A DNA stretch of 64,000 bases from NCBI GenBank assembly GCA_023475265.1, contig JAMCWE010000095.1, positions 1-64,000 of the forward strand. The letters are read 5' to 3'. Below the pieces are notes generated by a model. The model did no database searches and was not told where the DNA came from. It saw nothing but the letters and a program-made list of their open reading frames with translations. This DNA is from Bacteroidota bacterium (lineage in GTDB: Bacteria; Bacteroidota; Ignavibacteria; Ignavibacteriales; Ignavibacteriaceae). A program made the position numbers and the translations under genes. Position 1 is the first letter of the stretch. Every line of letters starts with the position of its first letter. Positions 9,155 through 18,232 of this stretch are shown piece after piece.

Positions 9155-9255
9155 AACATTCCTTTCTTTGTCTCTTTCATATTCCTATATGTAATAATTA
9201 TAGCAGAATTAAATTTTATTTATTAAGTTGCTAAAAACGTTTAGGGAGGTTGGGA

Positions 9256-9696
9256 ATGTCAATTAAATATTTTTCTCTTTTTATATCTGTAATTTTTATT
9301 TTTTCTATTAACGTGAATGCTCAACAGAACAATAAAAAAGGTAAAACATATTCTTATGAAAGTTTAGATTTTTTATCTAAACTTCCCAATTCACACGTCA
9401 GAAGAGTTTATGATATTAAAGAAGATAAGCTGCCAGGCAATGTTTCATTAGGTGTAAAAACAATTTCCTTTAAAGATATACTCGGATATGCAGAAAGGGC
9501 AAAATTTATTTCACAAAAGCAGGAAAAGGAATACGCTACCGGATCTAATTCATCATGTTCAGCTTGTAAAAAGCCAATTACTTTTTGTGTAAAAGATTTA
9601 CCAGATAACTGTAAATGCGCCCCGGTTTCAAATGTCGGCTTACTTTTGAAATTTAAATCTTTGCCGGATTCTTCTGTAACCTGTAACAGGAAATAA
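9256..9696 (+). CDS. Small exported cysteine-rich protein, function unknown
   Basis: The protein is 146 residues from ATG 9256, chosen over TTG 9250 because GGGAGG at 9244-9249 is well spaced from the ATG. A clear signal peptide (MSIKYFSLFISVIFIFSINV, cleaved near NAQ) predicts export. The mature part is charged and soluble. Its last 50 residues hold six cysteines, as CSAC, FC, DNCKC and TC. The CxxC pairs could bind a metal or form disulfides. There is no His next to the CSAC motif, so it is not a c-type heme site. I do not recognise the family. Confidence 0.65.
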   Translation: MSIKYFSLFISVIFIFSINVNAQQNNKKGKTYSYESLDFLSKLPNSHVRRVYDIKEDKLPGNVSLGVKTISFKDILGYAERAKFISQKQEKEYATGSNSSCSACKKPITFCVKDLPDNCKCAPVSNVGLLLKFKSLPDSSVTCNRK

Positions 9697-9837
9697 GAAA
9701 TGATATATAAAAAAATTGACAGCGTAAGCAACGCAATACAAGAAAAAGATATTGTAAAATAATAAGATTTGTTAATTAAATTATCAAAACTATAATAGAC
9801 ATAAATAAAAATTCCTCAACATTATAAAGGGTGAAAT

Positions 9838-10167
9838 ATGAAAGAGCCCAATAAAAACAATTCGAGTAAATTGTTAATTGTTATAGTAGCAATTCTTTCG
9901 CTTGTACTTTTAAGCGGATGTGCAGACGCAATTCAGATTCAGTACGATAAAAGTATCGCGGCAGTCGGATTTTGGTACGGTCTATGGCACGGAATTATCG
10001 CTCCAATAAGTTTTATAATTTCTCTTTTTAATGATAAAGTTGCGATTTATGCCGTTTATAATAACGGCGGTTGGTACAACTTAGGATTTCTGCTTGGTGC
10101 AAGCATATCAATAGGAAGCGGCGGCAGAGCGTCCAAGATAAAATCGAAAACGAAACTGATTTGTTGA
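9838..10167 (+). CDS. Small membrane lipoprotein, conserved GLWHG family, possibly frameshifted
   Basis: A 109-residue protein with a lipoprotein signal ending in the lipobox LLSGC, then GFWYGLWHGIIAPISFIISL, FNDKVAIYAVYNNGGWYN and LGFLLGASISIGSGG. This pattern recurs in small uncharacterised bacterial membrane proteins. The reading frame ends abruptly in a basic tail. The -1 frame stays open from the same point to 10214 and encodes a plausible charged helix (QDKIENETDLLKLKLEKQF), the type of C-terminus expected for this family. A single-base indel near 10111-10135 would explain this. Function unknown. Confidence 0.7.
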   Translation: MKEPNKNNSSKLLIVIVAILSLVLLSGCADAIQIQYDKSIAAVGFWYGLWHGIIAPISFIISLFNDKVAIYAVYNNGGWYNLGFLLGASISIGSGGRASKIKSKTKLIC

Positions 10168-10220
10168 AATTAAAATTGGAAAAGCAATTTGGAATTGTCG
10201 CTGATAAATTTTAGACTTTT

Positions 10221-10245
10221 AAAAAAATCCCGCTAAAAGCGGGAT
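10221..10245 (-). terminator. Rho-independent terminator after the M24 peptidase gene
   Basis: The stem ATCCCGCT (10227-10234) pairs perfectly with AGCGGGAT (10238-10245) around an AAA loop. On the bottom strand a T-run follows, so it ends the leftward gene at 10267. On the top strand the tail is A-rich, so it is weaker for the rightward lipoprotein gene that converges on it. Confidence 0.88.
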
Positions 10246-10266
10246 TAAAAAAAATATTAACAAATT

Positions 10267-11457
10267 TTATTTTAAGATTGCAACAACTTCGGTTTGCATT
10301 TTACCGCCGGTTGCAATTACTTCTCCGTTTGGTTTTATATATACATCAATTTCAGAACGGACACCAAACTCCGGTAAATAAATTCCTGGTTCGATGGAAA
10401 AGGAAGTTGATGGAAGAAGTAATCTTTCATCTTTGGTTTCGTAATCATCCATGTGAGCGCCGCTTCCGTGAAGATCTGTAGTAATTGAGTGCCCGGTTCT
10501 ATGGAAAAAATATTCGCCGTATCCGGCTTTTGAAATAACGTTTCTTGCAGCATCATCAACTTCGTAACCTCTAATTTCATTACCTTCTTTAAATCTTGTT
10601 TTAACAAGGTTCAAAGCTGCATCTCGTGCACCAGCAACTATATCGAAAACTTTAGAATATTTATCTGGTACAGATTCACCGACAAAGCCTGTCCAGGTAA
10701 TATCTGCCCAAACACCATTGGCTTTTTTAACTTTCGCCCACAAATCAATAAGAACAAAGTCACCGGTTTTTATTTCTTTATGAGTATCCTTGTCAGGTCC
10801 ATAATGTGGATTGCCGCTGTTTTCATTTACTCCAACAATAATCGGAGGTTCTGTCTCATAATTTCTTTTTGCTATTTCATTATCGATAAATTGTTGAACA
10901 ATATATTCATTCAACTTATTTCCGGATGTAATTTCTTTCTTAATAAATTTGAATGTGTCTGCAGCAATATCTGTTAATGCATTGGCAACAGGAATATTAT
11001 CTTGATATTGTTCTTCAGTCCAAACTGCGTCGAATAAAGAAATAAGATTTCCGCTTGTAACAACATTGACTCCGTATGATTTTATTTGTTCAATCGTGCC
11101 CGCATCAACTTTTGAAACATATGGAATTGCATTAAGCGGCGAATATTCCATCGCAATAGTCTTAGAGTTCTTCAAAGTACTTTTTAAATATTCTGAAAGA
11201 GAAATGTGGCTTGAATATTTTAACTGAGTTCCGGGTAAATGATTTAAATGAAAAGCTTCAATTGCATTTACTATTTTTGTTGGAATTCCTTCCTTAGGAA
11301 TGAAATAATAAAACCTTCTAGTAAGATGGCTATCCTTCGGGATATCCAAAATATTTAAAGCGAATTCATTTGACTTCCTGAAATCATATAACAACCAGCC
11401 GTCCAAATTCATTTGTTTAATGATAGATTGAATTTTTTGCAAATTAAAATTAGCCAT
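10267..11457 (-). CDS. M24 family metallopeptidase (Xaa-Pro aminopeptidase/dipeptidase-like)
   Basis: A 396-residue cytosolic enzyme with a creatinase-like N-terminal domain (about residues 1-150) and a pita-bread catalytic domain that binds two metal ions. Metal ligands are visible: the two Asp residues in DFVLIDLWAKVK and GVWADITWTG, the His in FHRTGHSITTDLHG, and the Glu residues in SFSIEPGIYLPEFGVRSEID. It is expected to cleave after the N-terminal residue of Xaa-Pro peptides or related substrates; the exact specificity cannot be read from sequence. It stands alone on this strand before the terminator. Confidence 0.9.
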   Translation of the reverse strand: MANFNLQKIQSIIKQMNLDGWLLYDFRKSNEFALNILDIPKDSHLTRRFYYFIPKEGIPTKIVNAIEAFHLNHLPGTQLKYSSHISLSEYLKSTLKNSKTIAMEYSPLNAIPYVSKVDAGTIEQIKSYGVNVVTSGNLISLFDAVWTEEQYQDNIPVANALTDIAADTFKFIKKEITSGNKLNEYIVQQFIDNEIAKRNYETEPPIIVGVNENSGNPHYGPDKDTHKEIKTGDFVLIDLWAKVKKANGVWADITWTGFVGESVPDKYSKVFDIVAGARDAALNLVKTRFKEGNEIRGYEVDDAARNVISKAGYGEYFFHRTGHSITTDLHGSGAHMDDYETKDERLLLPSTSFSIEPGIYLPEFGVRSEIDVYIKPNGEVIATGGKMQTEVVAILK

Positions 11458-11493
11458 AAAAACTCCTAATTATTTTTTGTTCCAAGTTAAAGA

Positions 11494-12582
11494 TTAAATA
11501 TCAAAAATTACATTTACTTTAGTGCCTTCGCCTGTATTGCTTTCAATATTAAATTGACCGCCATGAATCTCAGTAATTTTTTTTGCAATTACCAAACCTA
11601 AGCCGGAGCCTTGCTGTTCATACAACTTTCTATTAAACTGCATATATGCGCCGATTGATGCTATCTGATCTCGATTCATGCCTCTTCCTGAATCTATAAC
11701 AGATATCATTACACTCGAATCATTGGATAGTAAGTTTATTATTACCTGAGTTCCTTTTTCAGAAAATTTAAAAGCATTATCAATAATTTCCGAAACTAAT
11801 TTTTTCAAGTAGCCATCGGTCATTCTAAGAACACAATCATTTAGTTCTAAAATTAAATCATCTTCTCTTGAATATTCTTTTGCTATTAATTTTGAAACGG
11901 AAATGACAATGTCTTTTAGATTTATAAAATAAGATTTTCGTAATGCTGATAAAGCGGCTTGATCTTTTGTTATCATATCAAGCTGGGCAAATAAAAGAAA
12001 ATTCTCGGTAATTTTTTTTAGCCTAATCGCATTAGAATTAATATAACCGAGCATTTGTGTTATTTCATTTTTTTCTAGCTGATTAAAATCATTAATTAAT
12101 ATTTCTGTAAAACCAAGAATGCTGTTTAGCGGTGTAAAGAATTCATGAGGCAATGAGAAAGACAAGCTTCCTCTTAATTCGTTCAATCTTTGCTCGGTTT
12201 TTTCTGCAACAATTGAATATCTTTCGATGGCAAGGTTAGCAATTTTTATTAATTCTTTATCAGCAAACGGCTGCGAAATAAAGAAATCGAACGGCAAAGA
12301 TTTATCTAACTTAGGTTTTAAATTTGATTCTTTGCTGATTAAAAAAATAAATGGAACAGTTGATAGAAAAGTTTCGTTTCGCAGTTTGAACAAAGATTCC
12401 TCACCTTCGGATTCATTAAGATTAGAACTGCAAATTATAAGGTTAGGGTAATTTTTGATTGCCATTTGATAGGCTTTAGAACATGATTCGGCGACGTCTA
12501 ATAAAAAATTTTCTTGATTAAAAGCCTTAACAATTCGGCCGATTACTATGTCGTCATTTTCAATTAAAAGTATGTTCTTCAT
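11494..12582 (-). CDS. Hybrid sensor protein: degenerate receiver plus histidine kinase
   Basis: An N-terminal receiver-like domain (residues 1-120) precedes HisKA (about 135-205) and HATPase domains. The phosphoacceptor His146 lies in LPHEFFTPLNSILGF. N, G1 and G2 boxes are present as EIIDNAFKFSEKG, DSGRGMN and GSGLGLVIAKK. The receiver keeps the acidic pair (ENDD), but the phosphoacceptor Asp is replaced (NLIICSSNLNE, Ser52) and the conserved Lys is Gln (FISQPF). It is therefore probably a binding or sensing pseudo-receiver. The start at 12582 begins the receiver fold; the frame extends to 12660, adding a hydrophobic 26-residue leader that may not be translated. No partner regulator is adjacent. 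Confidence 0.82.
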   Translation of the reverse strand: MKNILLIENDDIVIGRIVKAFNQENFLLDVAESCSKAYQMAIKNYPNLIICSSNLNESEGEESLFKLRNETFLSTVPFIFLISKESNLKPKLDKSLPFDFFISQPFADKELIKIANLAIERYSIVAEKTEQRLNELRGSLSFSLPHEFFTPLNSILGFTEILINDFNQLEKNEITQMLGYINSNAIRLKKITENFLLFAQLDMITKDQAALSALRKSYFINLKDIVISVSKLIAKEYSREDDLILELNDCVLRMTDGYLKKLVSEIIDNAFKFSEKGTQVIINLLSNDSSVMISVIDSGRGMNRDQIASIGAYMQFNRKLYEQQGSGLGLVIAKKITEIHGGQFNIESNTGEGTKVNVIFDI

Positions 12583-12907
12583 AAAATCAAACGGTAAAAA
12601 TTTAATCTGTCTAAAAATGCTAAATGAAATTAAAGATAAAACTAAAATATTCAAAAGCATTTATGATAATACTTAAATGAAAATATTGTAAAGATTTTTT
12701 TAGACAAATTATTCTCAAGCAATTGTTAGAAAACAATTTTATAAATATTTAGGTAAATTTATAAAAAATATGAAGCTGATAATAAATAATACTAAAGTTA
12801 TTGTACGCTATTTATTTTCTGATAAAAAATTCTTTCACTATATTGTAATTCCAAAAATTTTCCAAAATTATAATTAATAGAAATTTTATCAATATTTTGG
12901 AGTGTGC

Positions 12908-15481
12908 ATGTACAAATTCTTAGGTACTTATAATGTAATACCATCGATTCCAGAAAATTTAGAACAGATAAGAGATATAGCATATAATTTACATTGGACA
13001 TGGAATCAGGACGCTCGTGAATTGTTCAGAAGATTGAATATGGAATTATGGGAAGATACTAATCATAACCCGGTAATGATGCTTGGGAAGATTAGTCAAG
13101 AACGACTTTATGAAGTATCGCACGATGAAGGTTTTTTAGCACATCTGGACCGAGCTTATCATAGGCTTCAAAATTATTTAAAAGAAAATGCATGGTATCA
13201 GAAGAACCATGAGGTAAAAGAAAATTTTAATGTGGTTTATTTCTCAGCTGAATTTGGATTGACAGAATGTTTGCAGACTTATTCCGGCGGTTTGGGAGTT
13301 CTTGCCGGCGATCATCTAAAAGCTTCAAGCGATCTTGGTATTCCGCTGATTGGCTTGGGATTGCTTTATAAGGAAGGATACTTTCAGCAATATTTAAATT
13401 CGGACGGTTGGCAGCATGAAAGATATGAAATAAATGATTTTGATAATCTTCCTATGAAGCTTGTCCGGACGAAAGAAAATTCTCCTTTAATTTTATCTGT
13501 TAATCTTGCCGGCAGAGAAGTGTTTTTCCAGGTTTGGAAAATAGAGGTGGGAAGAGTACCGCTTTATCTATTGGATACAAATTTACCTTCAAACAATGAA
13601 ATTGACAGACGAATAACCGAGACCTTGTATGGCGGAAATGTTGAAACAAGAATTCAACAGGAAATTATTCTGGGCATCGGCGGAATTAAAACAATTCATG
13701 CGCTAGGAATTAGGCCGATGGTTTGCCACATGAATGAAGGCCACTCTGCATTTATGGCTCTTGAAAGAACAAGATTTCTTATTCAACACGAAGGACTAAC
13801 TTTTAGAGAAGCAAAGGAAGTTGGATATTGTTCAAATATTTTTACAACACACACACCGGTTCCGGCCGGTATAGATGTATTTTCAAATGATCTTATCGAA
13901 AAATATTTCGGAAATTATTATAGAAAAGAATTACAGATTTCCGATAAAGATTTTTATTCTTTAGGAAATATTTATAAAAATAATGAGTCGAATGTTTTTA
14001 ATATGGCACATCTGGCAATGAACACTGCAGGATTCATTAACGGAGTAAGCAAACTGCATGGAGAGGTTTCGAAAAAAATGTGGGTTTCAGGATACAAAGA
14101 TGTTCCATTCAATGAAATTCCAATTGGGTATGTCACAAACGGCGTTCATATTCGCTCTCATATCTCACATGAAATGGAAGAACTTTTCAGACAGTATATT
14201 GGTGAAAAATGGATTGATAATCCTGCATCCACTAATTTGTGGGAAAGAATAGATAAAATACCGGATGAAGAATTATGGCGGACTCATGAAAGAAGAAGAG
14301 AAAGATTAGTTGCATTTGCACGCCGTCGTTTGAATAAGCAAATAAGAAACCGCGGTGGAAGTCATGAAGAATTGGAGGCTGCCTCGGAAGTATTAGATCC
14401 AAGCGTTCTAACAATTGGTTTTGCAAGAAGGTTTGCAACTTACAAAAGAGCAACATTAATTTTTCAAGATATAGATAGAATTGCCAACATTGTAAATAAT
14501 AAAGAAAAACCGGTTCAATTTATTATTGCCGGTAAAGCTCATCCAAGAGATGAAGAGGGAAAAAGATTTATTCAGGAAATTTTCCAGTTTACAAAAGAAG
14601 CTAGATTTAGAAGAAAAATAGTTTTTATAGAAAATTACGATATGAATGTAGCGCATTATTTGGTAGAGGGATGCGACATCTGGTTGAATAATCCGCGGCG
14701 TCCTCTTGAAGCAAGCGGAACATCCGGAATGAAAGTTATTGCAAACGGCGGTTTAAATTTCAGCGTACTCGATGGCTGGTGGGATGAAGGTTTTGATCCC
14801 GAAGTAGGATGGAAGATTGGAAACGGTGAAGAATATTCTGATCCTGATTATCAAGATGAAGTAGAATCGCGGCAGCTTTATAATTCACTTGAGTCACAAA
14901 TTGTTCCGCTGTTTTATTCACGCGGTGAAGATAAATTACCGAGGAAATGGATAGCTAAAGTTAAAAACTCCATGAAGAAGCTTGGGCCGTTTTTCAACAC
15001 ACACAGAATGGTAGAAGAATATTTTGATCAGTTTTATAGTAAATCATTTGACAAAAGAATTGCTTTAATGGAAGGCAAGTGGGAAAAGGGAAAAGAACTT
15101 ACTCAGTGGAAAGAAAATGTTAAGTCGAATTGGAATAAAATTAAAGTTCTAAGCTTTGAAACAAACGGTGCACCAGAGAAACAATTATTAGTTGGAGAGG
15201 AATTCCCTATAAAAGCAGAAATAGACCTTGGTAACTTAACACCCGGTGATGTTGAAGTTCAAATATATTATGGCCCTCTGGAAGAGAACGGAAATCCGCA
15301 AAACAATTCAACTGTAAGTATGAATATAGATACAAAGAAATCAAAGAATGGATTTTATAAATATGTTGGAAATGTTCCTTGCAGCAGAAGCGGGCAGCAG
15401 GGATACACAATAAGGATTTTACCTAAAAATTCTTTGTTGATTCATCCTTTTGAACTTGATGTGGTTTATTGGGCAAGTTGA
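12908..15481 (+). CDS. glgP: Alpha-glucan (glycogen) phosphorylase, GT35
   Basis: Phosphorolyses alpha-1,4-glucans to glucose-1-phosphate using pyridoxal phosphate. The 857-residue protein begins with a DUF3417-like region (NLEQIRDIAYNLHWTWNQDA) and then the phosphorylase core. The core includes YSGGLGVLAGDHLKASSDLG, HMNEGHSAF and the cofactor Lys609 in EASGTSGMKVIANGG. The last ~100 residues form a beta-rich extension. ATG 12908 is preferred over GTG 12902 because GGAG at 12899-12902 is correctly spaced for it. This is the AglP/MalP-like form found in many non-enteric bacteria. No glycogen synthase or debranching gene is nearby. Confidence 0.95.
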   Translation: MYKFLGTYNVIPSIPENLEQIRDIAYNLHWTWNQDARELFRRLNMELWEDTNHNPVMMLGKISQERLYEVSHDEGFLAHLDRAYHRLQNYLKENAWYQKNHEVKENFNVVYFSAEFGLTECLQTYSGGLGVLAGDHLKASSDLGIPLIGLGLLYKEGYFQQYLNSDGWQHERYEINDFDNLPMKLVRTKENSPLILSVNLAGREVFFQVWKIEVGRVPLYLLDTNLPSNNEIDRRITETLYGGNVETRIQQEIILGIGGIKTIHALGIRPMVCHMNEGHSAFMALERTRFLIQHEGLTFREAKEVGYCSNIFTTHTPVPAGIDVFSNDLIEKYFGNYYRKELQISDKDFYSLGNIYKNNESNVFNMAHLAMNTAGFINGVSKLHGEVSKKMWVSGYKDVPFNEIPIGYVTNGVHIRSHISHEMEELFRQYIGEKWIDNPASTNLWERIDKIPDEELWRTHERRRERLVAFARRRLNKQIRNRGGSHEELEAASEVLDPSVLTIGFARRFATYKRATLIFQDIDRIANIVNNKEKPVQFIIAGKAHPRDEEGKRFIQEIFQFTKEARFRRKIVFIENYDMNVAHYLVEGCDIWLNNPRRPLEASGTSGMKVIANGGLNFSVLDGWWDEGFDPEVGWKIGNGEEYSDPDYQDEVESRQLYNSLESQIVPLFYSRGEDKLPRKWIAKVKNSMKKLGPFFNTHRMVEEYFDQFYSKSFDKRIALMEGKWEKGKELTQWKENVKSNWNKIKVLSFETNGAPEKQLLVGEEFPIKAEIDLGNLTPGDVEVQIYYGPLEENGNPQNNSTVSMNIDTKKSKNGFYKYVGNVPCSRSGQQGYTIRILPKNSLLIHPFELDVVYWAS

Positions 15482-15550
15482 TAATTCTAAACAAAGATTG
15501 ATAATATTGTATAATTATTATTTATGTTTGGTAAATGAAAATTTGATAAA

Positions 15551-16642
15551 ATGCTGTTAGAAACTTTAGATATTAAACATAATGATGTTATAATCTATTC
15601 TCAGAATCTTTTTGACCTTGAAAAGAATTTTAAGATTATTAATAAAGATGACCCCAATAAAGAGCACCGAAAAATAAGCTACAGCGAAGTCTGCCGCATC
15701 GCTAATGAATTCACACCTAAAAACTTAATTGTCTACCGATTGCTTACAAACATTAAAGATTTTGAAATAAGTCTTTCAAAATATGGCTTTATGCTGAACA
15801 TAAATGGAGTGAATGAATTAATTTATTTCGATCCGATATACGCAGTAAAAGATTTAGAAGATTATCCATATAAGATTAACTTCAATGAATTACGTTTTAG
15901 AATTCAGCAAGTAGGATTAACAACATTGAACCGGAAAGGTAACTTGCCTAATTATGCAGAAATTTATAATATCGATTTAGAAGCAATCGAAGCAAAATTT
16001 CAGAACGATAAAGTTTTTGCAGACGCAATTTTTTCTGTGAGTGCTAAAACAAAACATGATAAAATGGAAATTATTTCTAAAGTTCCGGATAGAAAAAAAA
16101 TAATTCAAGAAAAGCCTATTGCAAGAAAAGAGAAATTTATTGAGAAAATATCAGAGCAGCCTGCTGAAAAAGAAAAGACTAAAAGTGATAAAATTTCTGA
16201 GATTCCAAAGATGGTTTCTAACCAGATTGTTGATCAGAAAAACAAAACTAAAAATGAACAGCAGCATATTGACGGCATAAAGATTATCAAACATGAAATT
16301 TCTGAGGATAAAGATTTCGATTACAAACAAATAATGAAAATAAATTTCAAAGGTGCATCCGGGATAAATGGGAAGAAATTAATTTCGAATGTACAAACTA
16401 AAGGACAACCTGAACCTAATGTATTACCAAAATTGGTGAAGACTGAAGAAAGAACAAAAAGCTCCTTCGGCAAATTTTTAGAAGAGAAACATGCGGATTC
16501 AAAAGAAAAGAAAAAAGATCATTCAACAGGAGAAATAAAAGTATCTCCGCTTATAGATATTTTCAAATCGCCAACATCACTTGCTAACTTTGTTAAGGAA
16601 AGAGAAAACAAACAAGTAATTCTTAAGCTTGATAGAAAATAA
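15551..16642 (+). CDS. Protein of unknown function with a long basic disordered tail
   Basis: A 363-residue protein with no signal peptide or membrane segment. The first ~165 residues look folded, with mixed alpha/beta hydrophobic patterning and two FDP/NFNEL-type acidic turns. Residues 170-340 are dominated by Lys, Glu, Ser and Pro with almost no large hydrophobics, which suggests intrinsic disorder. A short conserved-looking patch (SPLIDIFKSPTSLANFVKER) lies near the C-terminus and could be a binding motif. It follows glgP by 70 bases and converges on the AAA ATPase gene. I recognise no family. Confidence 0.7.
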   Translation: MLLETLDIKHNDVIIYSQNLFDLEKNFKIINKDDPNKEHRKISYSEVCRIANEFTPKNLIVYRLLTNIKDFEISLSKYGFMLNINGVNELIYFDPIYAVKDLEDYPYKINFNELRFRIQQVGLTTLNRKGNLPNYAEIYNIDLEAIEAKFQNDKVFADAIFSVSAKTKHDKMEIISKVPDRKKIIQEKPIARKEKFIEKISEQPAEKEKTKSDKISEIPKMVSNQIVDQKNKTKNEQQHIDGIKIIKHEISEDKDFDYKQIMKINFKGASGINGKKLISNVQTKGQPEPNVLPKLVKTEERTKSSFGKFLEEKHADSKEKKKDHSTGEIKVSPLIDIFKSPTSLANFVKERENKQVILKLDRK

Positions 16643-16669
16643 ATTTTACAAATTCTAAATCAATCCTAA

Positions 16670-18181
16670 TCATCTATAAAAGTCATCAGTCCCGGTAACA
16701 TTTTGATCGTCCTCTTCATCATTCATGGAAAACATTGAACTAAGCATGTCTTTGAATTGAATACCAGACTCAAGTTTGAATTTGCTCAGCATTGAATGTT
16801 CTGCTAATCCGTGAAGAACGAACTCCATCAGCAACAGCTGTGTTTTTTCATCAACTTTAGGATGATATTTTTTTACCAACTCTTTTAATCCGGGAACAGA
16901 CATTAAAGCATTTTCATAATCTTGATCAGAAACAGAATTCAAAATATCAACTGAATTACCTTTGCTAAACCAATTTGTAATTGTTTGATATGGATTAATA
17001 TTTTGGTTCTTCTTTAATTTTTCCGGTGAAGGAAAATAATTTTGAAATATTGTTTTAATCGCCTTGCCGATTAAAATGAATGCGACTTTAGATGGGCCTT
17101 CCTGTTCGCCTTCATAAACAAGTTCTATCTTGCCAGTAATTGAAGTGACAATTCCGTAGACGTCCGAAATTCTTGCAAAAGTACAAGGGTCGCCGTTCAA
17201 TAACATTCTTCTTTCGGCAGTGCTTATTAAATTTTCATTAGCTGAAATAGTTAGTCTTGCTGAAACTCCGCTCTTTGAATCAACATATTCACTTTGCCTT
17301 GCCTCGAAAGCAATTTGTTCGATTAAGTTTTCAAGTAGCTCATTGCTTTTAATTTTTTCAGTTTGTTCAACCGCTAAATCAGATTCCTGTTTTGTTATTT
17401 CTTTTGATACGTCAATCGTCTTGGGATAATGTGTTAGTATTTGACTTCCGATTCTATCTTTAAGCGGAGTTACAATTGAGCCGCGGTTTGTATAGTCTTC
17501 AGGATTAGCTGTAAAAACAAATTGAATATCTAACGGAAGCCTAACTTTAAATCCTCTAATCTGAATATCATTTTCCTGAAGTATATTAAAAAGCGCAACC
17601 TGAATGCGAGCTTGAAGATCTGGTAATTCATTTATTACAAAAATAGAACGATGCGATCTTGGAATTAATCCAAAGTGAATAACTCTTTCATCTGAATAGG
17701 GAAGTTTTAAAGAAGCAGCTTTAATCGGATCAACATCGCCAATCAAATCAGCAATAGAAACATCAGGGGTTGCTAATTTTTCTGTATATCTTTCCGATCT
17801 GTGAATCCATTTTATTTTTGTATCGTTACCATGTTCAGCAATTAAATCGATGGCTGTTCGAGAAAGAGGATTTAACGGATCGTCATTTAATTCCGAGCCG
17901 TCAATTGCCGGGATATATTCATCAAGAAGATTAATTAACAATCTGGCAATTTTAGTTTTTGCTTGTCCTCTTAATCCGAGTAAAATAATATTATGTCTTG
18001 ATAAAATTGCTGTTTGAATATCCGGAATAACCGTATCTTCATAGCCTAAAATACCTTCAAAAAGATTGTGATTATTTTTTAACGCAGTAATTAAATTCTT
18101 TCTTAATTCGTCTTTAATTGAAGCCGGTTTATATCCGCTCTTCTTTAAGTCTCCAAGTGTTTTTATAGCTGTCGCTTTCAT
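16670..18181 (-). CDS. MoxR/magnesium-chelatase-type AAA+ ATPase
   Basis: A 503-residue cytosolic AAA+ protein of the ChlI/MoxR clade. Walker A is GLRGQAKT at residues 69-76, Walker B is IFVINELPD, and sensor-type motifs follow in FVFTANPEDYTNRG and TPLKDRIGS. No Mg-protoporphyrin pathway genes are nearby, so the role is unlikely to be chlorophyll synthesis. It lies 51 bases downstream of a VWA-domain gene on the same strand. MoxR-VWA pairs usually act as chaperones that insert metals or remodel protein complexes. The target is not visible here. The last ~130 residues form a lid-type helical domain. Confidence 0.85.
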   Translation of the reverse strand: MKATAIKTLGDLKKSGYKPASIKDELRKNLITALKNNHNLFEGILGYEDTVIPDIQTAILSRHNIILLGLRGQAKTKIARLLINLLDEYIPAIDGSELNDDPLNPLSRTAIDLIAEHGNDTKIKWIHRSERYTEKLATPDVSIADLIGDVDPIKAASLKLPYSDERVIHFGLIPRSHRSIFVINELPDLQARIQVALFNILQENDIQIRGFKVRLPLDIQFVFTANPEDYTNRGSIVTPLKDRIGSQILTHYPKTIDVSKEITKQESDLAVEQTEKIKSNELLENLIEQIAFEARQSEYVDSKSGVSARLTISANENLISTAERRMLLNGDPCTFARISDVYGIVTSITGKIELVYEGEQEGPSKVAFILIGKAIKTIFQNYFPSPEKLKKNQNINPYQTITNWFSKGNSVDILNSVSDQDYENALMSVPGLKELVKKYHPKVDEKTQLLLMEFVLHGLAEHSMLSKFKLESGIQFKDMLSSMFSMNDEEDDQNVTGTDDFYR

Positions 18182-18232
18182 TTGAGAATAATCTCCTCTT
18201 CAGAATAAAATTAATTTAATTGATGAAAAAAA

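Noticed and set aside
9541-9570. CSACK motif in the small exported protein as a possible c-type heme site
   Set aside because: The residue after the second Cys is Lys rather than His, and there is no CxxCH elsewhere in the protein; a CxxCK site needs a dedicated lyase, so it is not claimed.
12583-12660. Hydrophobic N-terminal extension of the hybrid kinase
   Set aside because: It precedes the start of the receiver fold, has no ribosome binding site I can see, and receiver domains normally begin near the N-terminus. A genuine extension is possible but unsupported.
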